A stretch of DNA of 64,000 bases, from assembly GCF_002007115.1 (NCBI RefSeq), contig NZ_MVAD01000001.1, positions 434,001-498,000 of the forward strand, written 5' to 3'. This document shows positions 33,403 through 41,628 of this stretch, one piece after another; the first letter of the stretch is position 1; the number at the start of each line of letters is the position of its first letter. The notes below the pieces were generated by a model. That model searched no databases and was not told the DNA's origin. It saw nothing but the letters and a program-made list of their open reading frames with translations. The position numbers and the translations under genes were made by a program. This DNA comes from Massilia sp. KIM. GTDB taxonomy: Bacteria; Pseudomonadota; Gammaproteobacteria; Burkholderiales; Burkholderiaceae_D.

Positions 33403-33760
33403 TGACAATGAGTGAAATTTAGTTGCCGTGCATAAACTATACTGAATATATTTGTATGTACAGCACCATCAACACACTCAAACAGATTCTGCGCGACGCC
33501 TCGGGAAGCCCGAGCAACTGGGCTCGTTCCAACTTCATTTTGCGGCCTGGTTACGATGCGGCCGCCGCGAACGACCCCGCCTACGGAGTGTCGCGCTCAC
33601 AAAGAAGTCGCCGCGATGTCAAAAAAGGCGCAATCGCGGCCTAAACAGGCTCATTCGTAGCTAGAGAGTGCCAAAACAAGAAACTCGCCCATGTCTGCTA
33701 AGTTATTGAAATGACTTAGCTTTCTTGGTCTGGCTGGTCAACGTTGCGGTGACAAACTGC
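33403..33760. other. Presumed phage left-end region, no convincing gene
   Basis: This AT-richer stretch follows the repressor gene and should contain the phage terminus with its transposase-binding sites. It holds a perfect 8-bp inverted repeat (GCCGCGAT at 33610-33617 and ATCGCGGC at 33633-33640). Similar strings TGTCAAAAAAGG (33618) and TGCCAAAACAAG (33669) might be transposase sites. I could not fix the last phage base. Confidence 0.4.
33456..33644 (+). CDS. Possible small protein at the phage edge, 62 residues
   Basis: The frame from ATG 33456 encodes MYSTINTLKQILRDASGSPS followed by a basic Ser/Arg-rich part. Codon use looks moderately coding, but there is no ribosome-binding site and the 8-bp inverted repeat lies inside it. 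It may be chance. Confidence 0.25.
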   Translation: MYSTINTLKQILRDASGSPSNWARSNFILRPGYDAAAANDPAYGVSRSQRSRRDVKKGAIAA

Positions 33761-33783
33761 TCACTCCCCCACACTCTCCACGA

Positions 33784-34300
33784 CACGAGCGCGCGTCCAG
33801 GAATCGGTGTTTTTCAAGACAAGCACGCGAGCAGACCGCCATTTCTTTTTTAGGCTTCGCACAGGCAAGCGCGGGCTTCTCGCCTCTCCGGGACACCAGC
33901 GCGCGTCCAGGACTCCCTGTTTTTCGAGACAGGCACGCGAGCAGACCTCCATGTCTTTTTTAGGCTTCGCACAGGCAAGCGTGGGCTTCTCGTCTCTTCG
34001 GGACACGAGCGCGCGTCCAGGACTCTCTGTTTTTCGAGACAAGCACGCGAGCAGATCTCCATTTCTTGTTTAGGCTTGGCACAGGCAAGCGTGGGCTTCT
34101 CTTCTCTCCGGGACACGAAAACGCGGCCAGGTCTCTCTGCTTGTTAAGACAGGCACGCGAGCGCAGGCTTCCTTCTTTTCCAGGGCTCGCACAGGCAAGC
34201 GTGCGTTTCTTGTCTGTCGACGACATGAAGCTGAGTCTAGGTCTGCCTGTTTCTCAAGATAGTCACGCGAGCGGGCCTCCTTTATTTCCGCGACGCGAGC
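33784..34300. repeat. 110-bp tandem repeat, about five decaying copies
   Basis: The marker string CGCGTCCAG and its derivatives recur at exactly 110-base spacing (33792, 33902, 34012, 34122, 34232). Each unit also has GCACAGGCAAGCGTGGGCTT and a GCACGCGAGCAGA block. The first three copies are close to identical, the fourth and fifth clearly diverged. Since 110 is not a multiple of three, no reading frame can keep repeating, so this is not a protein repeat. It lies between the phage edge and the S8 protease gene. Confidence 0.85.
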
Positions 34301-34315
34301 GCAAGCCCGGGCACG

Positions 34316-34387
34316 CTTGTCGTTCGCGGCGCAAACGCGGCAACAGGCACTCTTGTCGCTCGCGGCGCAAACGCGGCAACAGGCGCT
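34316..34387. repeat. 36-bp direct repeat, two copies
   Basis: CTTGTCG(T/C)TCGCGGCGCAA with ACGCGGCAACAGGC follows twice in tandem (34316-34351 and 34352-34387), with only a few differences. It adjoins the 110-bp array and precedes the end of the S8 protease gene. There is no coding role apparent. Confidence 0.75.
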
Positions 34388-34505
34388 GATCTTCCGAGTG
34401 GCAAAGGCTGGCGCAGGCGCTCGTTTCCTGAGCGCATTGCGCGTGTGGCCGCTCGGCCCGCCGCCTTGCGCCGCCATCGTCGGCCGGCGCAAGACGGACC
34501 GCTTG

Positions 34506-36479
34506 CTACCAGCCTGAAGGCCGCAGGCCGCCGAAGGCGTAAGGATAGGGGAAGCCCGATGCCGTCTGGGCCGCTTGGCCACCCACGCCAGCCAGGTACT
34601 GGGCCATGCCCTTGTCGGCCACGCCGGCGAACATCCCGTGCGGCAGGCCGAAAGCGATCGGCTGGGCCGCCCACGGCGCCTGCTGGGTAACCGGCAGACC
34701 GAGCGCGACCAGGGCGTCCGGCATCCCGTAACCCACCCGCGTGGGATCCGAGAGCGTGACCGGTCGCGCGCTCATGCGCAAGACCTGGAACAGGCGTTCT
34801 ACCCGCTCCGCCGACCGCACGCCTCCGAGGCCCTGGAACTCGGCGCGGTGCGCCAGCACCAGGGCGGCCAGGCCGCTCACATGGGGCGCCGCCATCGAGG
34901 TGCCGTCCCAGGCCGCGAAGTTATTGGGCGGCACGGCGGAGACCACCGCGACTCCGGGCGCGGCCACATCCACCTGTGGCCCGCCGCAACTGAAGCGGGC
35001 CGTGAAGTAGCCCTGGGCATCGACGTCCCCGGCGAGCGTCTCGGCGTGATAGCTGTCGGGCGGGAATTCGCCGAGCTTGCCGATTGCCGCCACGGCCAGC
35101 ACCAGGGGCGAGGATGCCGGGTACTGCACCGGGCCGCCGGAATTGCCCGCCGCCGCGATGCAGGCCACGCCGGCCTGCCGGGCGCGCGCGATCTGGCGTT
35201 CCAGCGCCTCGGACGGGGAGCCGCCGCCCAGGCTGAGGTTCACCACGTCGATCTGCTGCTCGATGCAGTATTCGAGCGCGTCGATCAACTGGCTGACCTG
35301 GCCGCCGGGGAAGAGCTTGCAGACGTGGATCTCGGCATCCGGTGCGAAGCCGCGGATGCCCCAGGCCGGATTGGCGGCGCCGATCACGCCCGCGCAATGC
35401 GAACCGTGGCCCAGGGTGTCGATGTTCCAGGTGTTGCGGTCGACGGTCTTGTTGATGACGTCGAAGCCGGCCCGGATGCGGTTCAGGTTGCCGTGCGAGG
35501 TGGCGGCACCGGAATCGATGACGGCGACCTTGACGCCCTGGCCGCGAAACTGCGGCGGCACCTGGTCCAGGCGCATGGCGCGCGCGCCCCAGCCCATGGC
35601 GTTCTGCTGCGGGATGCCCTGCAGCGCGGGCCAGTCGGCCAGGGCGCGCAGCGCCACCAGATTGGGCTCGTCCAGGCTCAGGTCGGGATCGCGCTGGTAG
35701 AAACTCCAGTAATCGGTGCGCGGCTTGACGTACAGGCCGCTGACCGCGTGCGCATCTTCGCCGTACAGGCGCAAGCGCACCATGCCGTCGGGACCGGTGA
35801 GGCCGCTGCTCGGCAGCACGCCCCCGAAGAGCGAGACCTCGGCCTCGGCCAGCGGCGCGCCATCTTTGCCGAGCACGACCAGCACGAGTTCGGTCTGGGG
35901 GCCGTCGTAGGGAGTGAGGGAGGACACCAGGTCGGGGCGGCGCAGCACGGGGTCGAGCAAGTGCAGATGCTGGTCGCGCTCGACCAGCAGGCGGCCCTGG
36001 CCGCTTTGGTAGAGTTCGCGCGCCCTCTGGTCGGTCATGCGCGCCACCACGACGCCGTCGGCGTCGCCGGCTGCTGCGCCCAGCGCGCCGCCGACCGAGG
36101 CCATGGCGAGCCCCGCGCGCAGCTTCAGGGCCTCGACTACGTCGATGTCGGGCGCGGCCTGCAGGGCCTGCTCGAGCGCGGACAGCGACATCGGCGGCGC
36201 GTAGGCGTTGGCGTTGCCCAGCCCGCCGAGGCTGGCGAAGGGCGCGAGGCCGCCCGCTGCGGCGCCAGGCGCGCCGCCCGCAGGCGCCGCGGACAGGGGA
36301 GCGCGTGGGGCGACGAGGTATTTTTTCTTGCGTTCGGCAACGGCGTGCCCGTGTTCGCGCGGGGAAGCCGCGTCGGTGGCGGGCTGCGCCATGGCGCCGT
36401 CATGCGATTCGGATGCGCCGTCTGGCGCCTTGCCGTGGCGACCCTGCGGCTCGCCCGGCGGGTGTGAACTTTTTGGCAT
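34506..36479 (-). CDS. S8 (subtilisin-like) serine peptidase without signal peptide
   Basis: The 657-residue protein has a low-complexity N-terminus (1-100). A carboxypeptidase-regulatory-like beta domain spans about 196-255 (LVLVVLGKDGAPLAEAEVSL). The subtilase domain runs from about 297 with catalytic Asp322 (VAVIDSGAA), His358 (GHGSHCAG), oxyanion Asn446 (AAAGNSGG) and Ser528 (DGTSMAAPH). There is no Sec or Tat signal and no I9 propeptide in cis. A gene for an I9-like protein lies 26 bases upstream of its start and probably supplies the chaperone/inhibitor. The last 80 residues are Gly/Ala-rich. Substrate and location are unknown. Confidence 0.9.
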   Translation of the reverse strand: MPKSSHPPGEPQGRHGKAPDGASESHDGAMAQPATDAASPREHGHAVAERKKKYLVAPRAPLSAAPAGGAPGAAAGGLAPFASLGGLGNANAYAPPMSLSALEQALQAAPDIDVVEALKLRAGLAMASVGGALGAAAGDADGVVVARMTDQRARELYQSGQGRLLVERDQHLHLLDPVLRRPDLVSSLTPYDGPQTELVLVVLGKDGAPLAEAEVSLFGGVLPSSGLTGPDGMVRLRLYGEDAHAVSGLYVKPRTDYWSFYQRDPDLSLDEPNLVALRALADWPALQGIPQQNAMGWGARAMRLDQVPPQFRGQGVKVAVIDSGAATSHGNLNRIRAGFDVINKTVDRNTWNIDTLGHGSHCAGVIGAANPAWGIRGFAPDAEIHVCKLFPGGQVSQLIDALEYCIEQQIDVVNLSLGGGSPSEALERQIARARQAGVACIAAAGNSGGPVQYPASSPLVLAVAAIGKLGEFPPDSYHAETLAGDVDAQGYFTARFSCGGPQVDVAAPGVAVVSAVPPNNFAAWDGTSMAAPHVSGLAALVLAHRAEFQGLGGVRSAERVERLFQVLRMSARPVTLSDPTRVGYGMPDALVALGLPVTQQAPWAAQPIAFGLPHGMFAGVADKGMAQYLAGVGGQAAQTASGFPYPYAFGGLRPSGW

Positions 36480-36505
36480 GGCTTGTCCTTTGGCCGCCTT
36501 GCGCG

Positions 36506-36757
36506 CTAGTCCGACAGGGACAGCGGCTGGTCCGGCTCGATCGTTAACTGGTCATGGGTGCGGCGCCGCAATTGTTCCGCGGTTGCCGGGTCGGTTTCCA
36601 CGACGGCGGTGTGCGGCGGACCGGCCGAGGGGCCGATCGTATCGACCAGCCGGATGGCCGTCTGGGCCCCCAGGCTGTCGAGAAAATGCATGAGCGCGCT
36701 CGCGTCGCGGGCGGCGCGCACGATGTAGCGCTGGCTGGCGTTGGCGGATGCCGACAT
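36506..36757 (-). CDS. Stand-alone peptidase-inhibitor I9-like protein
   Basis: The 83-residue protein has the pattern of the subtilisin propeptide family I9: RYIVRAARDASALMHFLDSL, a central GAQTAIRLVDTIG strand, then VVETDPATAEQLRRR and a terminal LTIEPDQPLSL. In subtilases this domain is N-terminal and helps folding while inhibiting the enzyme. Here it is a separate gene just before the S8 peptidase, with an AGGAG site. The family call is by pattern only. Confidence 0.7.
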   Translation of the reverse strand: MSASANASQRYIVRAARDASALMHFLDSLGAQTAIRLVDTIGPSAGPPHTAVVETDPATAEQLRRRTHDQLTIEPDQPLSLSD

Positions 36758-36807
36758 CGGTGAACTCCTGAAAAACCGGGCCACGCGGCCCGGCGTATCG
36801 TCGAGAC

Positions 36808-37644
36808 TTAGTGCACGGTTTGCTGGCCGCCCATCTGGGCCTGTTGGGCCTGCTGGGCCTGGGCATAGGCGGTCCACGGATCGACCGAGAAGGGCAGGAA
36901 GCGGCCCAACTGGCCGGCGATGCCGCCGATGGTGCTACCCAGTTGCTGGTTGCCGAGCTGGCCGCCGATGAAGCTGCCCACCGGCTGGGCGTACTGGCCG
37001 ATCATGTTGCTGACCCAACCCTGCGGCGCCATCTGGCCGCCGGTCTGTGCCGCCTGCTGCTGCAGCATCGCCTGCTGTTGCTGGACCTGTTGCAGCAGTT
37101 GTTGCAGTTGCTGCTGGTAGGCCTGCAGTTGTTGCAGCTGCTGGACCACGCCGACCTGCTGGGCCGGCTGGGCCACGGCGTCGGCCCCGAAGGGCAGCAG
37201 GCTGCCCAGGCCGGACAGGCCGCCGCTGATCACGTTGCCCAGGGTCGGATTGTTGGTGAGGTTGCCGATCAGGCTGCCGGCCGGCTTGCTGAACTGGTTG
37301 ATCAGGCCGCCGAAGAAGCCACCCTGCGGCGTGAACTGGCCCTGCTGCGCGGCCTGCTGCTGCAACTGTTGCAGTTGCTGCAGCTGCTGGAGTTGCTGCA
37401 ATTGCTGGATTTGCTGGGGCGAGACGCCGCCGAACTGCGCGGAAGGATCGGCGCCGAAGGGCAGCAGGGCCCCGCCGATGCCGCCCGCCATTTCGCCGAT
37501 GCGGCTGCCCAGGTTGGGGTTGCCGAACAGGCCGCCGATGCCGCGGCCGATGGCGCCGCCCACCGGCGCGCCGAACAGGCCGCTCAGCAGGCCCTGCGGT
37601 TGGAATGGCGCTTGTCCGTAAGCCGATTGCTGGAACTCGTACAT
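36808..37644 (-). CDS. Gly/Gln-rich protein with three copies of a 53-residue unit
   Basis: Starting at the ATG at 37644 (after GGAGGAG) gives 278 residues. Three units at about 16-70, 106-159 and 207-260 share the pattern PQG.., hydrophobic turn, P(V/A)GS.IG.., N..LG..I.GG..G and LPFGAD.. (the third ends LPFSVD). They are joined by Gln-rich linkers (76-104 and 163-200) that look like coiled coil or polyQ. There is no signal peptide. The units resemble glycine-zipper amphipathic helices, which suggests self-assembly or membrane insertion. It is first in an operon with the I9-like and S8 genes. I do not recognise the family. Confidence 0.75.
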   Translation of the reverse strand: MYEFQQSAYGQAPFQPQGLLSGLFGAPVGGAIGRGIGGLFGNPNLGSRIGEMAGGIGGALLPFGADPSAQFGGVSPQQIQQLQQLQQLQQLQQLQQQAAQQGQFTPQGGFFGGLINQFSKPAGSLIGNLTNNPTLGNVISGGLSGLGSLLPFGADAVAQPAQQVGVVQQLQQLQAYQQQLQQLLQQVQQQQAMLQQQAAQTGGQMAPQGWVSNMIGQYAQPVGSFIGGQLGNQQLGSTIGGIAGQLGRFLPFSVDPWTAYAQAQQAQQAQMGGQQTVH

Positions 37645-38025
37645 GCTGAACTCCTCCATGATGGCGGCGGCCGCCGCCGGGCCCGGCGCACTGCGCCGGA
37701 TGCCGCGTCCTTACTGCCCCTTGCCGGCCGCCGTGTCGGTAATGCCCGCGCCGCCGGTAAGGACGGCGGCGTGGGCGGCGTGCAGGGAAGGGCAAGGTTC
37801 GGGCCGCTCCGCCTGCAGGTAGGCGTTCGACTGGTTCGGCCGGGTGAAGTTTGGAGGCGAAGGCGAGGGCGGGCGCAATCAGGAATCGTGCTTGCGATGG
37901 CGCAGAAAATTTGTAAAAACTCTCTCGTCGCTTACGCAACAATTCTGTGCCACAGGAAAAAGCATGTGCGAAATCGGGTAGAATGACGGCCCCTGTCATC
38001 CGGCGCTCCGCGCACAGTCCCCGCC
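37645..38025. other. Divergent intergenic region between the Gly/Gln-rich operon and earP
   Basis: No gene is apparent. The region should carry promoters for both directions, but I see no clear pair of -10/-35 boxes. The part near 37,910-37,970 is AT-richer than the surroundings. Confidence 0.4.
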
Positions 38026-39204
38026 ATGTCCCCGCCAGCCACCGCCGCCACTACGCTCGTGATCTTCTGCAAGGTCGTCGACAACTATGGCGACATCGGC
38101 ATCTGCTGGCGCCTGGCGCGCCAACTGCGCCACGAGCACGCCGTGGCGGTCACGCTCTGGGTTGACGACCTGGCGAGCTTCCGGCGCATCTGTCCCGAGG
38201 TCGCGCCCGGCGCCGAGCTGCAGGAAGTGCAGGGCGTGACGGTGCGCCACTGGGCCGGCCAGGACGGCGTCTTCGCCCCGTCCGAGGTGGCGGACATCGT
38301 GATCGAGTTCTTCGGCTGCGAACTGCCGCCCGGCTATGTCGAGGCGATGGCGCAGCGTACGCCGCGTCCGGTGTGGCTGAATTACGAGGGCTTGACGGCC
38401 GAGGAATGGGTGGAGGGCTGCCACCGGCTGCCTTCCATGCATCCACGCCTGAAGCTGACCAAGCATTTCTTTTTCCCCGGCTTCACGCCGCGCACCGGCG
38501 GCCTGCTGCACGAAGCCGACCTGGAGGCGCGCCGCGCCGCCTTCCAGGGCGACCCGGCCGCGATGGCCGGCTTCCTGCGCGGCCTGGGCCTGGGCGAGGC
38601 CGAGATCGCGGCGCGCAAGGTCTCGCTGTTCTGCTACCCGCACGCGCCGGTGGCCGCCTTGCTGCGCGCCTGGGAGGAGGGCGACGAAGCGGTCGCCTGC
38701 CTGGTGCCGGAGGGCGTGGCGGCGGACGCGGTGCGCGATTTCCTGGGCGCGGCGCCGGTGGCCGGCGCGGCCGGCGCGCGTGGCAAGCTCAGCCTGCGCG
38801 TGCTGCCCTTCCTGCCCCAGCCGGATTACGACCTGCTGCTCTGGGCCTGCGACCTGAACTTCGTGCGCGGGGAGGATTCCTGGGTGCGCGCGCAATGGGC
38901 GCAACGCCCTTTCATTTGGCACATTTACCCGCAAGATGAGAACCTGCACCATAAGAAACTGGCCGCCTTCCTCGGACGCTACGCGGCCAGCTTGCCGGCC
39001 CTGAGCATGTTCTCGCTTGGCTGGAACGGCGCCACGGCGATCGGCGACTGGGCCGGGGCCTGGCGCTTGCTGCGCGAGGAACTGCCCCAGGTCGCCGCGC
39101 GGGCGGCGCCCTGGACCGAGGAAGTGCTGGCGAATGGCGATTTGGCGACGCTGCTGCTCGATTTCGCTTGCGAGCTGGGGCGGGGCGAGGAAAATCGGGT
39201 ATAA
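38026..39204 (+). CDS. earP: EF-P arginine rhamnosyltransferase EarP
   Basis: The 392-residue protein matches EarP: the N-terminal FCKVVDNYGDIGICWRLARQ motif, WLNYEGLTAEEWVEGCH, and the donor-binding NFVRGEDSWVRAQWA near the C-terminus. It transfers rhamnose from dTDP-rhamnose to Arg32 of EF-P and so activates EF-P for polyproline translation. The partner efp gene lies 122 bases downstream in the same direction, the usual EarP arrangement in beta-proteobacteria. Confidence 0.95.
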   Translation: MSPPATAATTLVIFCKVVDNYGDIGICWRLARQLRHEHAVAVTLWVDDLASFRRICPEVAPGAELQEVQGVTVRHWAGQDGVFAPSEVADIVIEFFGCELPPGYVEAMAQRTPRPVWLNYEGLTAEEWVEGCHRLPSMHPRLKLTKHFFFPGFTPRTGGLLHEADLEARRAAFQGDPAAMAGFLRGLGLGEAEIAARKVSLFCYPHAPVAALLRAWEEGDEAVACLVPEGVAADAVRDFLGAAPVAGAAGARGKLSLRVLPFLPQPDYDLLLWACDLNFVRGEDSWVRAQWAQRPFIWHIYPQDENLHHKKLAAFLGRYAASLPALSMFSLGWNGATAIGDWAGAWRLLREELPQVAARAAPWTEEVLANGDLATLLLDFACELGRGEENRV

Positions 39205-39205
39205 T
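39200..39205 (+). promoter_or_regulatory. -10 box TATAAT in front of efp
   Basis: A perfect TATAAT overlaps the earP stop codon. No good -35 lies 17 bases upstream (the nearest TTGCGA is 26 bases away), so this is a partial promoter call. It would let efp be expressed apart from earP, as suits an abundant factor. Confidence 0.4.
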
Positions 39206-39236
39206 GCCCGGTTAGTCTGTTACGGATTCCTCCGCG

Positions 39237-39250
39237 GATCCTCGAGGATC
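39237..39250 (+). other. 14-bp palindrome in the efp leader
   Basis: GATCCTCGAGGATC is a perfect palindrome between the presumed efp promoter and its start. In RNA it would form a short hairpin without loop space, so a DNA-binding site is as likely. No known motif is recognised. Confidence 0.35.
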
Positions 39251-39326
39251 AAACGTAGGCTTCACGGCATGTGCCTCACCAGCCACCGATGATTTAATGC
39301 AACTACTTTTTTACGTATAACTTACT

Positions 39327-39902
39327 ATGAAATTCGCAAAAGAAATTCGCGTCGGTAACATCATCATGGTTGATGAGAAGCCCTTCATCGTTCTGCGTTC
39401 GGACGTCAACGGTTCGAGCCGCACCGGCTTCACCTACAAGTGGAAGATGAAGAACCTGCTGACCAACGCCCCGCTGGAAAACGTGTTCCGCGGCGACGAC
39501 AAGTTCGACGTCGTCATCCTGGACAAGAAGCCGGTGACCTACTCGTACTTCGCCGATCCGCTGTTCGTCTTCATGGATGAAGAGTACAACCAGTACGAAA
39601 TCGAAGAAGAGAACATGGGCGACGCCGTCAACTACCTGAAAGACGGTATGGAATGCGAAGCCGTGTTCTACGACGGCAAGGCGATCTCGGTCGAACTGCC
39701 GACCACCATCGCGCGCCAGGTGGTGTACTCGGAGCCGGCCGTCAAGGGTAACACTTCGGGTAACGTCCTGAAGGAAGCCAAGATCGAGAACGCGATCGAA
39801 GGCCGCCAGCACACCGTGATGGTGCCGCTGTTCGTGAGCCAGGACGACGTGATCGAGATCGACACCCGTACCAACGAGTACAAGAAAGTCGTGCGTAACT
39901 AA
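39327..39902 (+). CDS. efp: Translation elongation factor P
   Basis: The 191-residue length and the three-barrel EF-P pattern are clear: [20 protein letters not shown], then a loop with Arg32 in SSRTGF, then the C-terminal [16 protein letters not shown]. Arg32 rather than Lys marks the EarP-modified EF-P type, in agreement with the upstream earP. EF-P relieves stalling at polyproline. A strong intrinsic terminator follows the stop. Confidence 0.97.
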   Translation: MKFAKEIRVGNIIMVDEKPFIVLRSDVNGSSRTGFTYKWKMKNLLTNAPLENVFRGDDKFDVVILDKKPVTYSYFADPLFVFMDEEYNQYEIEEENMGDAVNYLKDGMECEAVFYDGKAISVELPTTIARQVVYSEPAVKGNTSGNVLKEAKIENAIEGRQHTVMVPLFVSQDDVIEIDTRTNEYKKVVRN

Positions 39903-39923
39903 GCACCGGCTTCCCGAAAAAAG

Positions 39924-39950
39924 CGCTGCCTGCGGGCAGCGTTTTTTTTT
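39924..39950 (+). terminator. Intrinsic terminator after efp
   Basis: CGCTGCC, loop TGCG and GGCAGCG form a 7-bp GC-rich stem followed directly by nine Ts. It begins 21 bases after the efp stop. Confidence 0.92.
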
Positions 39951-40023
39951 GCCTTGTAAGGACAGCCTCATCGGGCCCTGCGCTGCTATTCTATTGCTTT
40001 AAATAAAACATCGAGGGGAGCAC

Positions 40024-41607
40024 ATGGATCGCAGGGATTTCGTTCGACTGGGTGTGGCAGCCGGCGCCGTGGCCGGCATGGCGAATGCGGCGGCGGCCCC
40101 GGATGCCGGCGGCATCCTCGACGCGGGCGTGCGGGAGCAGCAGGACGCCATGCGCACCGGAAAGCTCAGCTCGAAGGAGTTGGTGACGCGCTACCTGGCC
40201 CGCATCAAGGCCATCGACCAGTCCGGTCCGCGCATCAACTCGGTCATCGAAACCAATCCCGAGGCCTTGGCGATCGCCGCCGAACGCGACCGCGAGCGCG
40301 CCGCCGGCAAGCTGCGCGGTCCGCTGCACGGCATTCCCGTCCTGCTCAAGGACAATATCGCCACCGGCGACAAGATGAGCACCAGCGCCGGTTCGCTCGC
40401 CCTGGCCGGGGTGCGCGCCAGCAAGGACGCCCATATCGCGGCCCTGCTGCGCGAGGCCGGCGCCGTCATCCTCGGCAAGACCAACCTGTCGGAATGGGCG
40501 AACATGCGCTCGACCCGCTCGACCAGCGGCTGGAGCGCGCGCGGCGGCCAGACCCGCAACCCCTATGCCCTCGACCGCAACACCAGCGGCTCGAGCTCGG
40601 GCGCGGGCGCGGCGATGGCGGCCGGCCTGGCCACGCTCGCGGTCGGCACCGAAACCGATGGCTCCATCGTCTCGCCTTCCTCGATCTGCGGCATCGTCGG
40701 CATCAAGCCCACGCTGGGCCTGGTCAGCCGCAGCGGCATCATCCCGATCGCCCATTCGCAGGACACGGCCGGCCCGATGACCCGCACGGTGGCCGACGCC
40801 GCGCTGCTGCTGGCCGCCCTGGCCGGCGAGGACGAGGCGGACGCCGCGACCCGCGGCAGCGCCGCGCGCAAGGCGGATTACGCTGCGGCCCTGCGCAAGG
40901 ACGGCCTGAAGGGCAAGCGCATCGGCGTGGCGCGCAATTTCTTCGGCTCGAACGACGGCGTCGACGCCCTGATCGAGAAGGAGCTGGCGGTGCTGAAGGC
41001 CCAGGGCGCGGTGCTGGTCGAGGTCAAGGTCCCCAACACCGACAAGTACAACGAGAGCGAGATGGCGGTGCTGCTGCACGAGTTCCGCCCCGGCCTGGAG
41101 GCCTATCTCGCGGCCTATGCGCCGCATGCTCCGGTCAAGACCATGGCCGATGTCATCGCCTTCAACGACAGGCACGCGGGCAAGGAAATGCCCTGGTTCG
41201 GCCAGGAGCACCTGATCGCGGCCCAGGCCAAGCCGGGGCTGGAGGCGCGCGAGTACAAGGAGGCGCTGGCCAACAACCTGCGCTATGCGCGCGAGGAGGG
41301 CATCGACCAGGTGCTGCGCGAGCACAGGCTGGACGCGCTGGTGGCGCCCACCGGCGGCCCGGCCTGGCTGACCGACTACGTCAATGGCGACCACTACACC
41401 GGCAGTTTTTCCTCGCCGGCGGCGGTGGCCGGCTATCCCCACGTGACGGTGCCGGCCGGCTACCTGCGCGGGCTGCCGATCGGCATCTCCTTCGTGGGCA
41501 CGGCCTGGAGCGACGCGGCGCTGATCGGCATGGCCTATGCCTACGAGCAGGCCACGCGCCACCGCCGCGCGCCGGGCTATCCGGCCAGCATCAACCCGAA
41601 GGCCTGA
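40024..41607 (+). CDS. Amidase-signature hydrolase with a Tat-type signal peptide
   Basis: The 527-residue protein belongs to the amidase family. The catalytic triad is visible as Lys109 (LLKDNI), the cis-Ser in NTSGSSSGAGAA (about 190-191) and the nucleophile Ser214 (ETDGSIVSP). The N-terminus MDRRDFVRLGVAAGAVAGMA is a twin-arginine signal, so the enzyme is probably periplasmic. Family members cleave amides including peptide-derived ones; the substrate here is unknown. It stands alone, between the efp terminator and a convergent operon. Confidence 0.9.
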   Translation: MDRRDFVRLGVAAGAVAGMANAAAAPDAGGILDAGVREQQDAMRTGKLSSKELVTRYLARIKAIDQSGPRINSVIETNPEALAIAAERDRERAAGKLRGPLHGIPVLLKDNIATGDKMSTSAGSLALAGVRASKDAHIAALLREAGAVILGKTNLSEWANMRSTRSTSGWSARGGQTRNPYALDRNTSGSSSGAGAAMAAGLATLAVGTETDGSIVSPSSICGIVGIKPTLGLVSRSGIIPIAHSQDTAGPMTRTVADAALLLAALAGEDEADAATRGSAARKADYAAALRKDGLKGKRIGVARNFFGSNDGVDALIEKELAVLKAQGAVLVEVKVPNTDKYNESEMAVLLHEFRPGLEAYLAAYAPHAPVKTMADVIAFNDRHAGKEMPWFGQEHLIAAQAKPGLEAREYKEALANNLRYAREEGIDQVLREHRLDALVAPTGGPAWLTDYVNGDHYTGSFSSPAAVAGYPHVTVPAGYLRGLPIGISFVGTAWSDAALIGMAYAYEQATRHRRAPGYPASINPKA

Positions 41608-41628
41608 ACGGCGCCGGCGCGGCGCGCC

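Larger units (their letters stand above)
1..33700. mobile_element. Mu-like transposable prophage (B3/D3112-type siphovirus), one end outside the window
   Basis: The gene order is that of a Mu-family transposable phage: divergent repressor and Ner, MuA-type DDE transposase, MuB-type ATPase, DUF3164, GemA, Mor, lysis genes, terminase, DUF935 portal, gpF, gpG, gpI protease, gpT capsid, then a tail module. There is no tyrosine or serine integrase and no tRNA attachment site, as expected for transpositional insertion. A very long tape measure, with no sheath or baseplate genes before it, suggests a long non-contractile tail. The window starts inside the tail genes, so that end is missing. The right-hand limit is placed after the repressor by analogy with Mu, where a few hundred bases separate c from the end. 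I could not identify a terminal TG/CA or a 5-bp target duplication. Confidence 0.9.

Noticed and set aside
33784..34300. CRISPR array considered for the 110-bp repeats
   Set aside because: The units are directly adjacent with no short constant repeat and variable spacer, and no cas gene is near.
33807..34582. Open frames on both strands across the 110-bp array
   Set aside because: The 110-base period shifts the frame at every unit, so they cannot be a repeated protein. Both strands are open equally, as expected of GC-rich repeats.
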